A DNA stretch of 60,267 bases from Bacteroidota bacterium (GTDB lineage Bacteria > Bacteroidota > Bacteroidia > Bacteroidales > UBA932): NCBI GenBank assembly GCA_029567375.1, contig JAKQLB010000366.1:1-60267 (forward strand). The letters are read 5' to 3'. This document shows positions 34,175 through 43,004 of the stretch, piece by piece. Made by a program: the position numbers and the translations under genes. The notes beneath the pieces are model-generated. The model saw only the letters and a program-made list of their open reading frames with translations, was not told where the DNA came from and did no database searches. Within the stretch, counting starts at the first letter, position 1. Each line of letters opens with the position of its first letter.

Positions 34175-36109
34175 ATGAAGATAGCCACATACCCAGAATT
34201 GAAAAGCGCTATATTGTTTGCAGAAAAGGCATATGCAAGTATGAAAGAGATAGGCCGGGATGATATAGCCGTTCAGATTGGAAACATGATCAAGGCAGCA
34301 ACGGATCAGAAGTTTGTGGTGGGTATTGTCGGAAGTGCCAAACGTGGCAAATCAACGCTTATTAACGGATTGCTTGGGAGAACAGACGACAAACTGGCAC
34401 CAATTGGTAGATTTCCGACCACAAATGTCATATCGATTTTCAGACGAGCAGAAAAAGCTTCTATCAATGTTTTTTTTAATGATGAGAAAAGAGCACCTAT
34501 CAAAATATCTGAGGATGAGGTTCGCTTATATGCTTGCGAGGATAAGAACCCAGACAACAAGAAGAATGTTCGGTCTATAGAGGTGGAAGGTCCATTTCCT
34601 GGTCTTGAAGCTAATGTCTATATTGCCGATACTCCAGGCGCGCATAATGCACTTTCTGCCATCCACGGCGATATCCTCCTAAACTTTCTGCCTCATGCAG
34701 ATGCCCTGATATTTCTTGTTACGGCTGGGGAGCCCTTGGTTAAGGCTGAAAGTGAACTGCTGCAAGATATACAAGAGAAGGACATCCGTAAAATATTCTT
34801 TGCCATCAATAAGGTAGATAGTGTGGACAGTGATGAGCTTGCTGAAGGGATAGAATATAACAGAGATATTCTTGACCAAATTGGACTTAAAGACATCAAG
34901 ATTTATACAATATCCGCAAAGAATTATTTTGAAGAAAGAAACGATGTTGGAACTGAAGATCTTTTAAATGCGATATCCGAGACCATTAAAGATGATCGCA
35001 TAAAAATCATAGTTGAAAGAATCAACAAGCGAACTATGGTTTTGCTCGATCAAGTAAAAATAGAACTGGCACAAGATCTGGAACTGGCGAATACTACCGA
35101 TGCTGATCTGATCAATGAAAGAGCGAAGATTGAAAATATCAAACGAGGCTTGCAGCAGGGAAGAGAGACCCGAGAACGCGACTTTGTTATGGAATGGGAT
35201 AAGGCATTTTCAGAATTAAATAAAAATGTCAATGATGCCCGCAAGAATCTCAAAGAGGAATTCGGGCAAGTGGTTGACAAAACAAGTGGTGTAAAGATTA
35301 ATGCTTTGGCACAAACCATACATGGATCCATAGCTGCCAGCTTCTCAAAAGAAATTAGTGCTGCAATCATGTTATGTGAAAAAAGGATAGATCAGGCCCA
35401 GAAGAATTTTGTCAATGCCGTTCAAACAACAGTTATAAGTATCAATCCGTGTGTATCCTCCGACAGCACAATAAGATCTGATCTTGGCGGAGCTCTCAAA
35501 GTAGGGGCGGCAACAATTCCGGGTATTGTCACTGGTGCTATATCATCAAGCTTGCCTGGTTTGATCGGCAGTGCCATGTTAGGTGTTGCCCCAGCCGTGA
35601 CTGTTGCAACATGGAATCCATTAACGTGGATAGCCGCTGCGGGTACTGGAGCAGCAAACGCCGCGGTAGCTACAGGTAGTGCGGCCTTAACTGGTATTCT
35701 TACAGCTGTAGCAACGCCGTTTGCTTTGGCAGCTTTCGGTTATGCAGCCTATCGCGGCTATTCGACTTGGAAGGAGCAGAAGGATCTTGATAAACACAAA
35801 TTGAAGATAGCCGTAGATAGGATGATAGATGCAGGGTGCACATCTGTATTAGAACAAGTTGAAAAGTATAAGGAACAGATTAAGGACCTACTGAACAAAA
35901 TCAATAAAGACCTTGACCAGAAGTTGGCTGATGCGGATGCCCATCTTGAAGAATTAACTAGAAATCGCCCCTCTCCTGAAAAGATTGCCGCTATAGATCG
36001 GAACTTAAAAAATATAGAAGAACAGGTTTTGCTGCTTGTCGCACCTAAAGATGAAAGTGAAGAAAAAGGTCTTCTCACAAGGTCTATGTCCGAGGAGCTT
36101 TTCAAATAA
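34175..36109 (+). CDS. Dynamin-like GTPase with membrane hairpin
   Basis: 644 residues. GTPase motifs: G1 GSAKRGKST (53-61), G2 FPTTNVIS, G3 ADTPGAHN, G4 INKVDS, G5 SAKN. A helical region (about 290-430) follows, then a Gly/Ala-rich hydrophobic stretch (about 435-535) long enough for a membrane hairpin, then a coiled-coil tail (DLDQKLADADAHLEELTRN). This is the layout of bacterial dynamin-like proteins, which remodel membranes; some protect against phage. All catalytic motifs are intact. 38 bases after EcsC. Confidence 0.85.
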   Translation: MKIATYPELKSAILFAEKAYASMKEIGRDDIAVQIGNMIKAATDQKFVVGIVGSAKRGKSTLINGLLGRTDDKLAPIGRFPTTNVISIFRRAEKASINVFFNDEKRAPIKISEDEVRLYACEDKNPDNKKNVRSIEVEGPFPGLEANVYIADTPGAHNALSAIHGDILLNFLPHADALIFLVTAGEPLVKAESELLQDIQEKDIRKIFFAINKVDSVDSDELAEGIEYNRDILDQIGLKDIKIYTISAKNYFEERNDVGTEDLLNAISETIKDDRIKIIVERINKRTMVLLDQVKIELAQDLELANTTDADLINERAKIENIKRGLQQGRETRERDFVMEWDKAFSELNKNVNDARKNLKEEFGQVVDKTSGVKINALAQTIHGSIAASFSKEISAAIMLCEKRIDQAQKNFVNAVQTTVISINPCVSSDSTIRSDLGGALKVGAATIPGIVTGAISSSLPGLIGSAMLGVAPAVTVATWNPLTWIAAAGTGAANAAVATGSAALTGILTAVATPFALAAFGYAAYRGYSTWKEQKDLDKHKLKIAVDRMIDAGCTSVLEQVEKYKEQIKDLLNKINKDLDQKLADADAHLEELTRNRPSPEKIAAIDRNLKNIEEQVLLLVAPKDESEEKGLLTRSMSEELFK

Positions 36110-36127
36110 GAAGGAGGAATCGTTTAT

Positions 36128-37186
36128 ATGTCAGATAAACCAGTATCGGGATTTATGCATCTTATCAAGGAAACAATCACTTCGACGAGTGATAAACATA
36201 TCGGTAAGATTTTTAAGGAGGATTTGGATAGATTTAGCAAGATACGCCTTGCCCCTCTCTGGCAATTGGATAAAAATGCGGAAATGAACCCTTATGTAAT
36301 TTCATTGGTTGGACTTACCAATGTCGGCAAATCTACACTTACCGAAGCCCTGCTTGGTCATGCAGTGGCTCCTCATAAGAATCAACGGGCCACCGCTATT
36401 CCCGTAGAATATAAGTATTCCCTGAATTGGCAAATGGAAGTAATGACTCATCATGACTTCAAATATAAAGAATACGATTATGATGATCCTTCATTATTGG
36501 CAAAGGAATTAACGAAGTATGTATTCGATGTTGACACAACTAACGCATATTCCGTTGAGTATGTCAAAGTAAAAGGCCCAATGGAAGTCCTAAAAGAAGG
36601 TTTGATCCTTGCTGACACTCCCGGTTTTGGGGCAGCCCAACAAGTAGGTGATGGTATTAGAAGAAATCAGGATCATCTCGAAGGCTTCATTAAAAATGTT
36701 CATCGTGTATATCTTTGCCTTTCGGTTGGAGCAGACGGCGATACTTTTACAGTTAGTGATGATGAGAAAGCTTTTTTTCAAAGAATAAAAAGCCGATGTA
36801 GTAATATCATCGTCAACAAATGGAAATTTGATGAAGATCATAATCAACAGGAGTATATTAATAAATACAATCATATATTTGAAAATATTGAAGAAGATGG
36901 TTTTATTTTTATTAATGCAAAAAATGCAATTAAAGGAAAAGAAAAATCTAATATCGAAAAATTAAAATCAGACATTGTAAAATATTCGACTCCAGAGCAG
37001 AGAAGATGCGTGGTTTGGAATGATTTAGTGCGAGCTTGGAAGGACTGTCAACATTATATGGAGACAGTTCACCATTTATCGGAAATACCTTGGCGCCCTG
37101 ACTCTTTAAAAAGATTTCTGCTCTCATGTAAATCTGTGGAGAAACTTCATCCAATTGTATCAGATATTGAAAGGATAATAAAATGA
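36128..37186 (+). CDS. Second dynamin/TRAFAC-type GTPase
   Basis: 352 residues. G1 GLTNVGKST (62-70), an ATAIP segment as G2, G3 LADTPGFGAAQQ near 163, then IIVNKWKFD, where the canonical NKxD lacks the Asp, so guanine specificity may be altered. No membrane segment. 18 bases after the first GTPase with AAGGAGGA upstream, and overlapping the third by 4 bases, which argues for a stoichiometric complex. Confidence 0.8.
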   Translation: MSDKPVSGFMHLIKETITSTSDKHIGKIFKEDLDRFSKIRLAPLWQLDKNAEMNPYVISLVGLTNVGKSTLTEALLGHAVAPHKNQRATAIPVEYKYSLNWQMEVMTHHDFKYKEYDYDDPSLLAKELTKYVFDVDTTNAYSVEYVKVKGPMEVLKEGLILADTPGFGAAQQVGDGIRRNQDHLEGFIKNVHRVYLCLSVGADGDTFTVSDDEKAFFQRIKSRCSNIIVNKWKFDEDHNQQEYINKYNHIFENIEEDGFIFINAKNAIKGKEKSNIEKLKSDIVKYSTPEQRRCVVWNDLVRAWKDCQHYMETVHHLSEIPWRPDSLKRFLLSCKSVEKLHPIVSDIERIIK

Positions 37187-38187
37187 AGCTTTGTATTATC
37201 GGACCGGAAGGGTCAGGTAAAACAGTCCTGGCAACAATGCTAAATCAATATATAAAAACACATCCACAAAATGGGTTAAGCTATTTAGATGTCGATATTA
37301 AAACAAAAGAATATTTTGATGATGTATTAAAAAGACTCAATGATTGCGATTGGCCCGAATCAACTAAGGTAGGAAAGCATATCATCTTGAAATGGAAATG
37401 GCAAACTTACAAAGGACGTAACATTGAGGTTGTAATGCCAGAAGTGGCTGGGCAAGATTTGCGTGAAGAAATATGTGGCGATGATAACAGCGTTAAACTT
37501 AAAGAGAGAATCAAGGAAGCAGATTTGATCATGTTATTATGCGATGTATATGGATATCTAAATGTGAAAGACGAATATAATGACAAAACAAAGCTGCAGA
37601 ATGCATGGATAGTTGAAAAAGTACTACAAGAAGCCAATGAAAGGCAAAAGGTTATATTAATTGTCACAAAAGCTGATTTTTTTGAATATGATTTACCTGA
37701 AGACAAGTGGGATGACAGACAAACAATTGAATCGCTATTAACTAATTATATTGATAAGTTTACATATCACGGGCACAAAAATCTCCTGCAAAATCGCAAG
37801 TTGCTTGCCGTATCATCCGTTTCCACCTCTGATTCGGAGAACTTAACAGAAGAAAATATTGTGCGTAAACCGAAAGTCCCTTTAAAATCGAGGGGGATGG
37901 ATAAATTAATCGATGAATTGCTTGGATTAATTGAAAATAATAATTCAGATACTCATCAAATTCAGAGAAAATCAACAGAGATATCTACTTCTTTCCGAGA
38001 TGAAAAGATAATAAAGAATGAAAAAAATGATAATCCTATAGTTGGTCCACTGAAAGCAATTGCCGTTGGATTATGTATTGTTATCATATCCAGCATAGTT
38101 CAATCAGTTGCGGCTTTCTTTGTTATGTTAATAATAGTTATAGTTTTTGTTATGTTAAAAAAAATAAATAGTAGAACGGTTAATTAA
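37183..38187 (+). CDS. Membrane-anchored P-loop GTPase (DO-GTPase-like)
   Basis: 334 residues. G1 GPEGSGKT (7-14), MPEVAGQDLREE as a G3-like motif, VILIVTKADFFE as G4 (TKAD). Two adjacent C-terminal transmembrane helices (AIAVGLCIVIISSIVQSV and AFFVMLIIVIVFVML). The GPxGSGKT and 'AGQD' style recalls the DO-GTPase ('double GTPase') group described in bacterial NTP-dependent conflict systems. ATG overlaps the previous stop (ATGA). Confidence 0.75.
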   Translation: MKLCIIGPEGSGKTVLATMLNQYIKTHPQNGLSYLDVDIKTKEYFDDVLKRLNDCDWPESTKVGKHIILKWKWQTYKGRNIEVVMPEVAGQDLREEICGDDNSVKLKERIKEADLIMLLCDVYGYLNVKDEYNDKTKLQNAWIVEKVLQEANERQKVILIVTKADFFEYDLPEDKWDDRQTIESLLTNYIDKFTYHGHKNLLQNRKLLAVSSVSTSDSENLTEENIVRKPKVPLKSRGMDKLIDELLGLIENNNSDTHQIQRKSTEISTSFRDEKIIKNEKNDNPIVGPLKAIAVGLCIVIISSIVQSVAAFFVMLIIVIVFVMLKKINSRTVN

Positions 38188-38351
38188 GTTATTTGTAAAA
38201 GCAGAAGATTGTCTTTTTTTAAAATTCAAATATAATAATTAAATCACTATTCAAAAGTCAAAACGAATTTTTTTTACTAGCTGTGATATTCATTAATTTA
38301 TGAAGTATTTATAGTAGATCTTCTCTTGAACAAGATAACCAGATCAATAAC

Positions 38352-39461
38352 ATGATAGATTTAGCATATAAAAGCGTACAATATGACATTTATGATCCTT
38401 CAAATTCAGTAGCAGCTCAATACTGGCAAATGGGTATTGTAATTTCCTCAGAGGATGTTGATGATTGGCAACAGGTAGGGCTTTGCGTCAATCAGGGGTT
38501 CCCGTTTGAAAAGGAAGAGCTGTTTCACTGCACAAAACCGGAGCACAATCATGAAATGTGGGGATGCCTCAGATGGAAAGGCGCATATTGGGTTTATAGA
38601 TATTTTTTAACCGGCCGAGACCGTTTTGATCGTCCTGGTCGTTATTTCTTTGTTCTTTTCAAAATTGACTCCATGGAAGATGTATCTTATGTAAATATAT
38701 TACATATTATCAATTATCTCGAAAAGCAGACATCAATACCTCTAGATTTAGGGCCGCTACTTAACGTTAGGAAATCAAGTATTTTTAAGAGTGAATCCAC
38801 GGAAGAAATGAGTGCCAGCAGTGATCTAAAATCGATATTTAAATGGGCTATCGAGATACCGAACAATGTACATGCTGGTAAATTTATTAAGCATGGACAT
38901 ATTATAAGTGAATACAGTGGCTTCCCTGTTCCAAAAGCTACGGATATTGAAATTATCAAAATAGATGAAAGTGTTAAATGTTCCAAGGACAACAAACCTA
39001 ATGAGAAGGTAAGTACCGATTGTCCTAAAAAATCATTGTCATCTGATATGTTATTAAAAGCTCATGTACCTTGGATTTTTTCAAGGAGGCACATTTTTGC
39101 AATAGTTGCAATAGTTGTAAGCTTGATTGTGAGCAGTATAATATTTGGAGGGAAGTATTTTTCTGTGAAAAATACTGATAAAAATACAAATGATACAAAG
39201 AAGGAGGAACTCATGAAATATTCAACATTTCAAAGCTATTTAGAAAATACACCGAAGCATATCTCAAAGGTTACGCTCAGTCTTAGTCAAATAGAAACTG
39301 TAATTGGAGATAAACTGCCTTCGTCTTCAAATCAGCGTCAATGGTGGGAGAACCCTGAAAATTATCAAGATAGACCTCAGGCAAAAGCATGGTTGGATGC
39401 TGGATTTAAAGTGGATGAGGTTGAATTGAAAGATAGATGGGTTAGTTTCATAAGAAAATGA
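38352..39461 (+). CDS. Membrane-anchored GTPase-associated protein with DUF7662-like tail
   Basis: 369 residues. The N-terminal 140 residues (QYWQMGIVISSEDVDDWQQV, MWGCLRWKGAYWVYRYFL, RPGRYFFVLFKID) form a conserved-looking domain I cannot name. A transmembrane helix (IFAIVAIVVSLIVSSIIFGG) at about 255-275 follows. The C-terminal 80 residues (STFQSYLENTPKHISKVTLSLSQIE, RQWWENPEN, AKAWLDAGFKVDEVEL, WVSFIRK) match the DUF7662 pattern. Follows the third GTPase by 164 bases on the same strand; probably its partner. Confidence 0.7.
   Translation: MIDLAYKSVQYDIYDPSNSVAAQYWQMGIVISSEDVDDWQQVGLCVNQGFPFEKEELFHCTKPEHNHEMWGCLRWKGAYWVYRYFLTGRDRFDRPGRYFFVLFKIDSMEDVSYVNILHIINYLEKQTSIPLDLGPLLNVRKSSIFKSESTEEMSASSDLKSIFKWAIEIPNNVHAGKFIKHGHIISEYSGFPVPKATDIEIIKIDESVKCSKDNKPNEKVSTDCPKKSLSSDMLLKAHVPWIFSRRHIFAIVAIVVSLIVSSIIFGGKYFSVKNTDKNTNDTKKEELMKYSTFQSYLENTPKHISKVTLSLSQIETVIGDKLPSSSNQRQWWENPENYQDRPQAKAWLDAGFKVDEVELKDRWVSFIRK
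39213..39461 (+). CDS. Possible internal gene: DUF7662 domain alone
   Basis: AAGGAGGAAC at 39201-39210, a near-perfect Shine-Dalgarno, precedes ATG 39213 inside the frame of the 38352-39461 gene. Translation from it would give the 82-residue DUF7662-like domain without the membrane anchor. The ribosome site is stronger than the one for the full-length start. Confidence 0.45.
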   Translation: MKYSTFQSYLENTPKHISKVTLSLSQIETVIGDKLPSSSNQRQWWENPENYQDRPQAKAWLDAGFKVDEVELKDRWVSFIRK

Positions 39462-39548
39462 ATAAAATCATCAAAACCGATAAATAACTCGGTAACAAAT
39501 TGAAAAATAATGTTAATACACTTGTCCATAGTTTGGAGATCTTGTTAA

Positions 39549-39617
39549 CCGCACATAGCCGCTGTCTTGAGTTTGAACATTCCCAGCGTGGGCCAATTCT
39601 ACAACGGCACCTTCTGA
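39549..39617 (+). pseudogene. Remnant of a TM2-like gene
   Basis: Between two stops this frame encodes PHIAAVLSLNIPSVGQFYNG-TF, nearly identical to PGIAAVLSLIIPGVGQFYNG-TF in the intact gene at 40026. The next Trp codon has become TGA. A decayed upstream duplicate. Confidence 0.7.
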
Positions 39618-39767
39618 CTGCTTGCGGCTGTTTGCTCTATCTACTGATTGTCGGAAACAACCTATATCAAATTCATGAAGAATCAATGGGAGAGTGAAGA
39701 AGTAGCATAACAAATTAAGTCGGTCAGAAATTGAATTTACCGAATAATATTTGGAGAAGGTTAATAT

Positions 39768-39935
39768 ATGCAATTAAGACAATCCGATGAATGTGGAGCG
39801 GAAGTCATTCAAACAGATAGCGAGTCTTCCGATTGTGGAAATAACAATCTGGTCTCCAACGAAATTGGCCGCTATGTGTTAATACTGATTTTTGCAATAT
39901 TTGCTTATGTAGTCCAATGGTTCTGGATAAAATAA
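39768..39935 (+). CDS. Small tail-anchored membrane protein, 55 residues
   Basis: A polar acidic N-terminus with DECGAEVIQTDSESSDCG and a C-terminal helix beginning IGRYVLILIFAIFAYVV. Ribosome site GGAGAAGG. The IGRYVL motif recurs in the small frame at 40345, so both belong to a duplicated two-gene module with the TM2-like gene. Confidence 0.55.
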   Translation: MQLRQSDECGAEVIQTDSESSDCGNNNLVSNEIGRYVLILIFAIFAYVVQWFWIK

Positions 39936-40025
39936 ACTACTCCTGCGTAAGCGACATATAGGAATCAAGCTTGGATTCCCGCCCAGGGAGCTGTCGGAAT
40001 GACTTTGGAGAGAGGAGATTGAAAA

Positions 40026-40319
40026 GTGACGATTTCAGATTCAAATAAACCCGGCATAGCCGCTGTCCTCAGTCTAATTATCCCCGGCGTGGGACAATTC
40101 TATAATGGCACCTTCTGGCGGGGAATATTCTGGTTAATTATCACTCCCGGCTTATGGATAGGCTCTGGGGGCTTCCTTGGCTGGATCTGTCACGTAATTT
40201 CTGCCATAACGGCTTACAATTATGCAAAAAGGTCAGGCGACAACGATGAAGAGCCTACTGGCGCAGAACTTATGAAGAAGGAAGAAAACTTTGATATTTT
40301 GAAGTCCGGTAAGGATTGA
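40026..40319 (+). CDS. TM2-like membrane protein with ELMKKEENFDILK tail
   Basis: 97 residues from GTG 40026. KPGIAAVLSLIIPGVGQFYN-GTFWRGIFWLI and the second helix FLGWICHVISAITAYNYAKR match the TM2 domain pattern. The polar C-terminus ends GAELMKKEENFDILKSGKD; the same 13 residues end the Ycf46-like ATPase at 41113-42594. Function unknown, but a shared tail suggests a shared binding partner or handling signal. Confidence 0.7.
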   Translation: MTISDSNKPGIAAVLSLIIPGVGQFYNGTFWRGIFWLIITPGLWIGSGGFLGWICHVISAITAYNYAKRSGDNDEEPTGAELMKKEENFDILKSGKD

Positions 40320-40344
40320 TTCGAAGAATCAAAAAGCAGACATC

Positions 40345-40506
40345 GTGAGAATCGGTCGCTATGTGCTTGCCTTAACAATATTGATTGGTGTTGTGATTGT
40401 CTATAGTAGAAGGGGTATCGCAGAAAGTTATGTGTGCAAAGAGCTTCTACAATCCTTGAATATTTGGTGTTACTTAATGAGGTTGATAACCTGCGTGGTT
40501 CCCTGA
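40345..40506 (+). CDS. Possible small membrane protein, second copy of the IGRYVL module
   Basis: GTG 40345 opens RIGRYVLALTILIGVVIVYS, then a 30-residue tail to TGA 40506. Related by IGRYVL to the 55-residue protein at 39768. No good ribosome site; possibly a decaying copy. Confidence 0.35.
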   Translation: MRIGRYVLALTILIGVVIVYSRRGIAESYVCKELLQSLNIWCYLMRLITCVVP

Positions 40507-41112
40507 AATTCGGGAGATTGTTACTGTTTGAAAATAAGCAATAAAATTTCTGAAATTCAATGTTTTCATAGAGAAATAATACTAACAGGAGTCGAAAAGT
40601 GACGCTCACGGCAGACATGTCGGGGGCGTTACTTTTTATATAGATTCCAACAAATGACTCTTTACCGGCCAGAGCTTCCTGTTGATGCAGGAATACTGGC
40701 CTTTTTCACACTCTTCACCAATCGCTCCCCCAAGACATCCCCCCCAGACGAATCGCTTTTGACAATCCCAACAAACGCGATTTCTATCTTCGGCTTTTTT
40801 CAAGTGTTCCCGAGACAACTTGAAATTCACGATCAAAACCACCGGTGGATTTGAAAATTGCCCCTAATAACTTACCAAAACTATCAAGAGTCTTGCTCGT
40901 CATGATTTTCAGCCTCTACCACGGTAGCAACTGAAACGACGGCAGCAGCAATGATTATCTATCCCAAACGACGTTTTTCAATCCCCCCCGCGGGGGAGTT
41001 TGAAACATCTACCGAGCCACGATCAACATCACCCTCGGGTGCCATTGATCCTGAAACTTATCAATCCGTCGCTACATCGGCGACAACAATAAATCTCAAG
41101 GAGGAATTATTT
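40507..41112. other. Intergenic region before the AAA+ gene
   Basis: No convincing gene. Contains the hairpin terminator at 40666-40706. A minus-strand frame with several cysteines (40636-40842) has no ribosome site or homology I recognise. Confidence 0.5.
40666..40706 (+). terminator. Intrinsic terminator built on a REP-like core
   Basis: GGCCAG and TTCCTG pair with CAGGAA and CTGGCC, followed by TTTTT. The left arm is the REP-like sequence TTACCGGCCAGAGCTT (40662-40677). Confidence 0.75.
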
Positions 41113-42594
41113 ATGATCCACGACTATCTTCAAGCGGGCTTTCCCGCCCTCTGCGTCCTTACTCAGGAGCCGCATCGAGCTGAAGAAACGCTGCCCTGTG
41201 ACGGCTGGACATTTGTTATCTGGGACTGCCTCAGAGGCATCAGGGAAGCATCTACACTGAAACCCATCGACGAGATCAAAGACCCCGTGGAGGCCCTGAA
41301 TTGGCTCAACGGCTATCAGGATACGGTCCTGATCTGCCATAATCTTCACCTGTTCATGGAGAGTCCTGAAGTTATTCAGGCTATACAGAACGGCATCTCT
41401 CGCTGGAAGGCCACGGGCTGCGCCTTGATGATCCTATCACCCATAATCCAACTCAAACCGGAGGTGGAGAAGTTCTTCCATCTGGTGGATTTACCTCTAC
41501 CTGACGACGAGGAACTGTTTACCCTTCAGAACGAACTGGGGAAGCCCCACAATATCAAACCCAATCGAAAGGCGGCCCGAGCAGCAAAGGGACTGACCGA
41601 GTTTGAGAGCGAGACCGCTTTCGCCCTGTCGCTTATCCGGAAAGGCTACTTCTCGACCAAAGTCATTTCAGAGACAAAAGGCCAGATGATCAGGAAGTCG
41701 GGACTTATGGAATTCTGGGAGCCGGCGGACATTGCTGACGTAGGCGGATTAAACAACTTCAAATCATTCATCGAAAATAGATCAATTGCATTCAACCCCG
41801 ACAACAACAATTTACCACAAATCAAGGGAATCTTACTCGTTGGCATTCCGGGCACCGGAAAAAGTCTCGCCTCGAAAGCGACTGCATCAATATTATCATG
41901 GCCCCTGATACGTCTGGACATTGGTTCTCTGAAGAATTCACTCGTAGGAGAATCGGAAAGACGCATGAGGGAAGCCACAAGATTGATCGACGCTTTCGGA
42001 AAGGCCGTCTGTTGGATTGATGAGATCGAGAAGGCATTTGCGGGAACAAAATCGAGCGGCGAAACCGATGCAGGAACAACCGCCGGCATGTTCGGCCATT
42101 TCCTTACATGGATGCAGGAGACAAAATCTTCCGTCCTGGTCATGGCTACAGCAAATAACATTTCTCAGCTTCCTCCAGAGTTCATAAGGGCAGGCAGATT
42201 CGATGCGACATTCTTCGTGGATCTGCCTACATCAAGCGAAAGAAAAGAGATCATCAAGATTATGAACAGAAGGTGGGGATCAGAAATTCCCATCAGTTGT
42301 TCCGACCGGCTCAACGGCTATACCGGAGCGGAGATAGAGCAACTTGCCAAGGACTCATTATTTGATGGTCTCGACCAGGCGTATGACGCCTTAGTTCCAT
42401 TATCCCGTACTATGCGGGAGGATATAGACGCCCTTAGACAATGGGCGAAGACAAGAGCAAGACTGGCAAATACGCCGGATGAGGAACCTGATGAACAAAG
42501 GAAGATCAGGCCGGCATATAAGAAGGATTCAATTTGTAACGAACTTATGAAGAAGGAAGAGAACTTCGACATATTGAAAGAAAGCATCGACTGA
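41113..42594 (+). CDS. Ycf46-like AAA+ ATPase
   Basis: 493 residues from ATG 41113, which has AAGGAGG nine bases upstream; the longer frame from 40951 is less likely. The N-terminal 200 residues form a degenerate AAA domain (LICHNLHLFM, SPIIQLKPEVEKFFHLVDLPLP). The C-terminal domain is active-looking: Walker A VGIPGTGKS (243-251), Walker B AVCWIDEIEKAF, MATANNISQLPPEFIRAGRFD as sensor and arginine finger, and GYTGAEIEQL. This is the Ycf46 layout. DUF1257 (Ycf35) and DUF2997 genes, its usual companions, follow in the same operon. Its C-terminus ELMKKEENFDILK is shared with the TM2-like protein. Confidence 0.9.
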   Translation: MIHDYLQAGFPALCVLTQEPHRAEETLPCDGWTFVIWDCLRGIREASTLKPIDEIKDPVEALNWLNGYQDTVLICHNLHLFMESPEVIQAIQNGISRWKATGCALMILSPIIQLKPEVEKFFHLVDLPLPDDEELFTLQNELGKPHNIKPNRKAARAAKGLTEFESETAFALSLIRKGYFSTKVISETKGQMIRKSGLMEFWEPADIADVGGLNNFKSFIENRSIAFNPDNNNLPQIKGILLVGIPGTGKSLASKATASILSWPLIRLDIGSLKNSLVGESERRMREATRLIDAFGKAVCWIDEIEKAFAGTKSSGETDAGTTAGMFGHFLTWMQETKSSVLVMATANNISQLPPEFIRAGRFDATFFVDLPTSSERKEIIKIMNRRWGSEIPISCSDRLNGYTGAEIEQLAKDSLFDGLDQAYDALVPLSRTMREDIDALRQWAKTRARLANTPDEEPDEQRKIRPAYKKDSICNELMKKEENFDILKESID

Positions 42595-42598
42595 TTTT

Positions 42599-42615
42599 TT
42601 ACCGGCGCGATCTGG
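42599..42615 (+). repeat. REP-like repeat copy
   Basis: TTACCGGCGCGATCTGG, five bases after the stop codon of the Ycf46-like gene. Confidence 0.6.
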
Positions 42616-42770
42616 AACATGAAATCATTAAGACGATAAATTGAGAGAGCTGCCCGTCCGCTTGCATGGATACGCACCTGATAGAGTCGTTCAGGATGAT
42701 ATAACGCATTCGGCAGTGGAAGATGCGTCTCTTTCATAAAGCAGTCTGTAAATCAGAAAGGAGGAAACAT

Positions 42771-42974
42771 ATGGCTTACACGCCTGAACTTAGCGAATCT
42801 GCTTCAGCTACATTGAGAAGAATCTCATGGGCGCTGAACCAACCGATGACGAAAACGATGAACGCCATCTTTGAGAAAATACCGTCCCTGATGGACAGGG
42901 AAAAGGTATGCGAAACATGCCGAGACCCTTCTGCATGCAACATCTGCGGATTCAACGGTAAGGAAGCGGCATAG
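42771..42974 (+). CDS. Small zinc-ribbon-like protein, 67 residues
   Basis: Start ATG 42771 after AAAGGAGGAAAC. The N-terminal half (LSESASATLRRISWALNQPM) looks like a helical DNA-binding segment; the C-terminal half has CETCRDPSACNICGF, two CxxC pairs likely to bind zinc. No family named. First small gene of the mobile-element operon. Confidence 0.65.
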   Translation: MAYTPELSESASATLRRISWALNQPMTKTMNAIFEKIPSLMDREKVCETCRDPSACNICGFNGKEAA

Positions 42975-43004
42975 ACCAAAAGAATAAACTGAAAGGAGGA
43001 TCAA

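Noticed and set aside
40636-40842. Cysteine-containing 68-residue minus-strand frame
   Set aside because: It overlaps a strong terminator hairpin on the other strand and lacks a ribosome site.
41646-42161. A 171-residue minus-strand gene
   Set aside because: Antisense to the Walker A/B region of the Ycf46-like ATPase.
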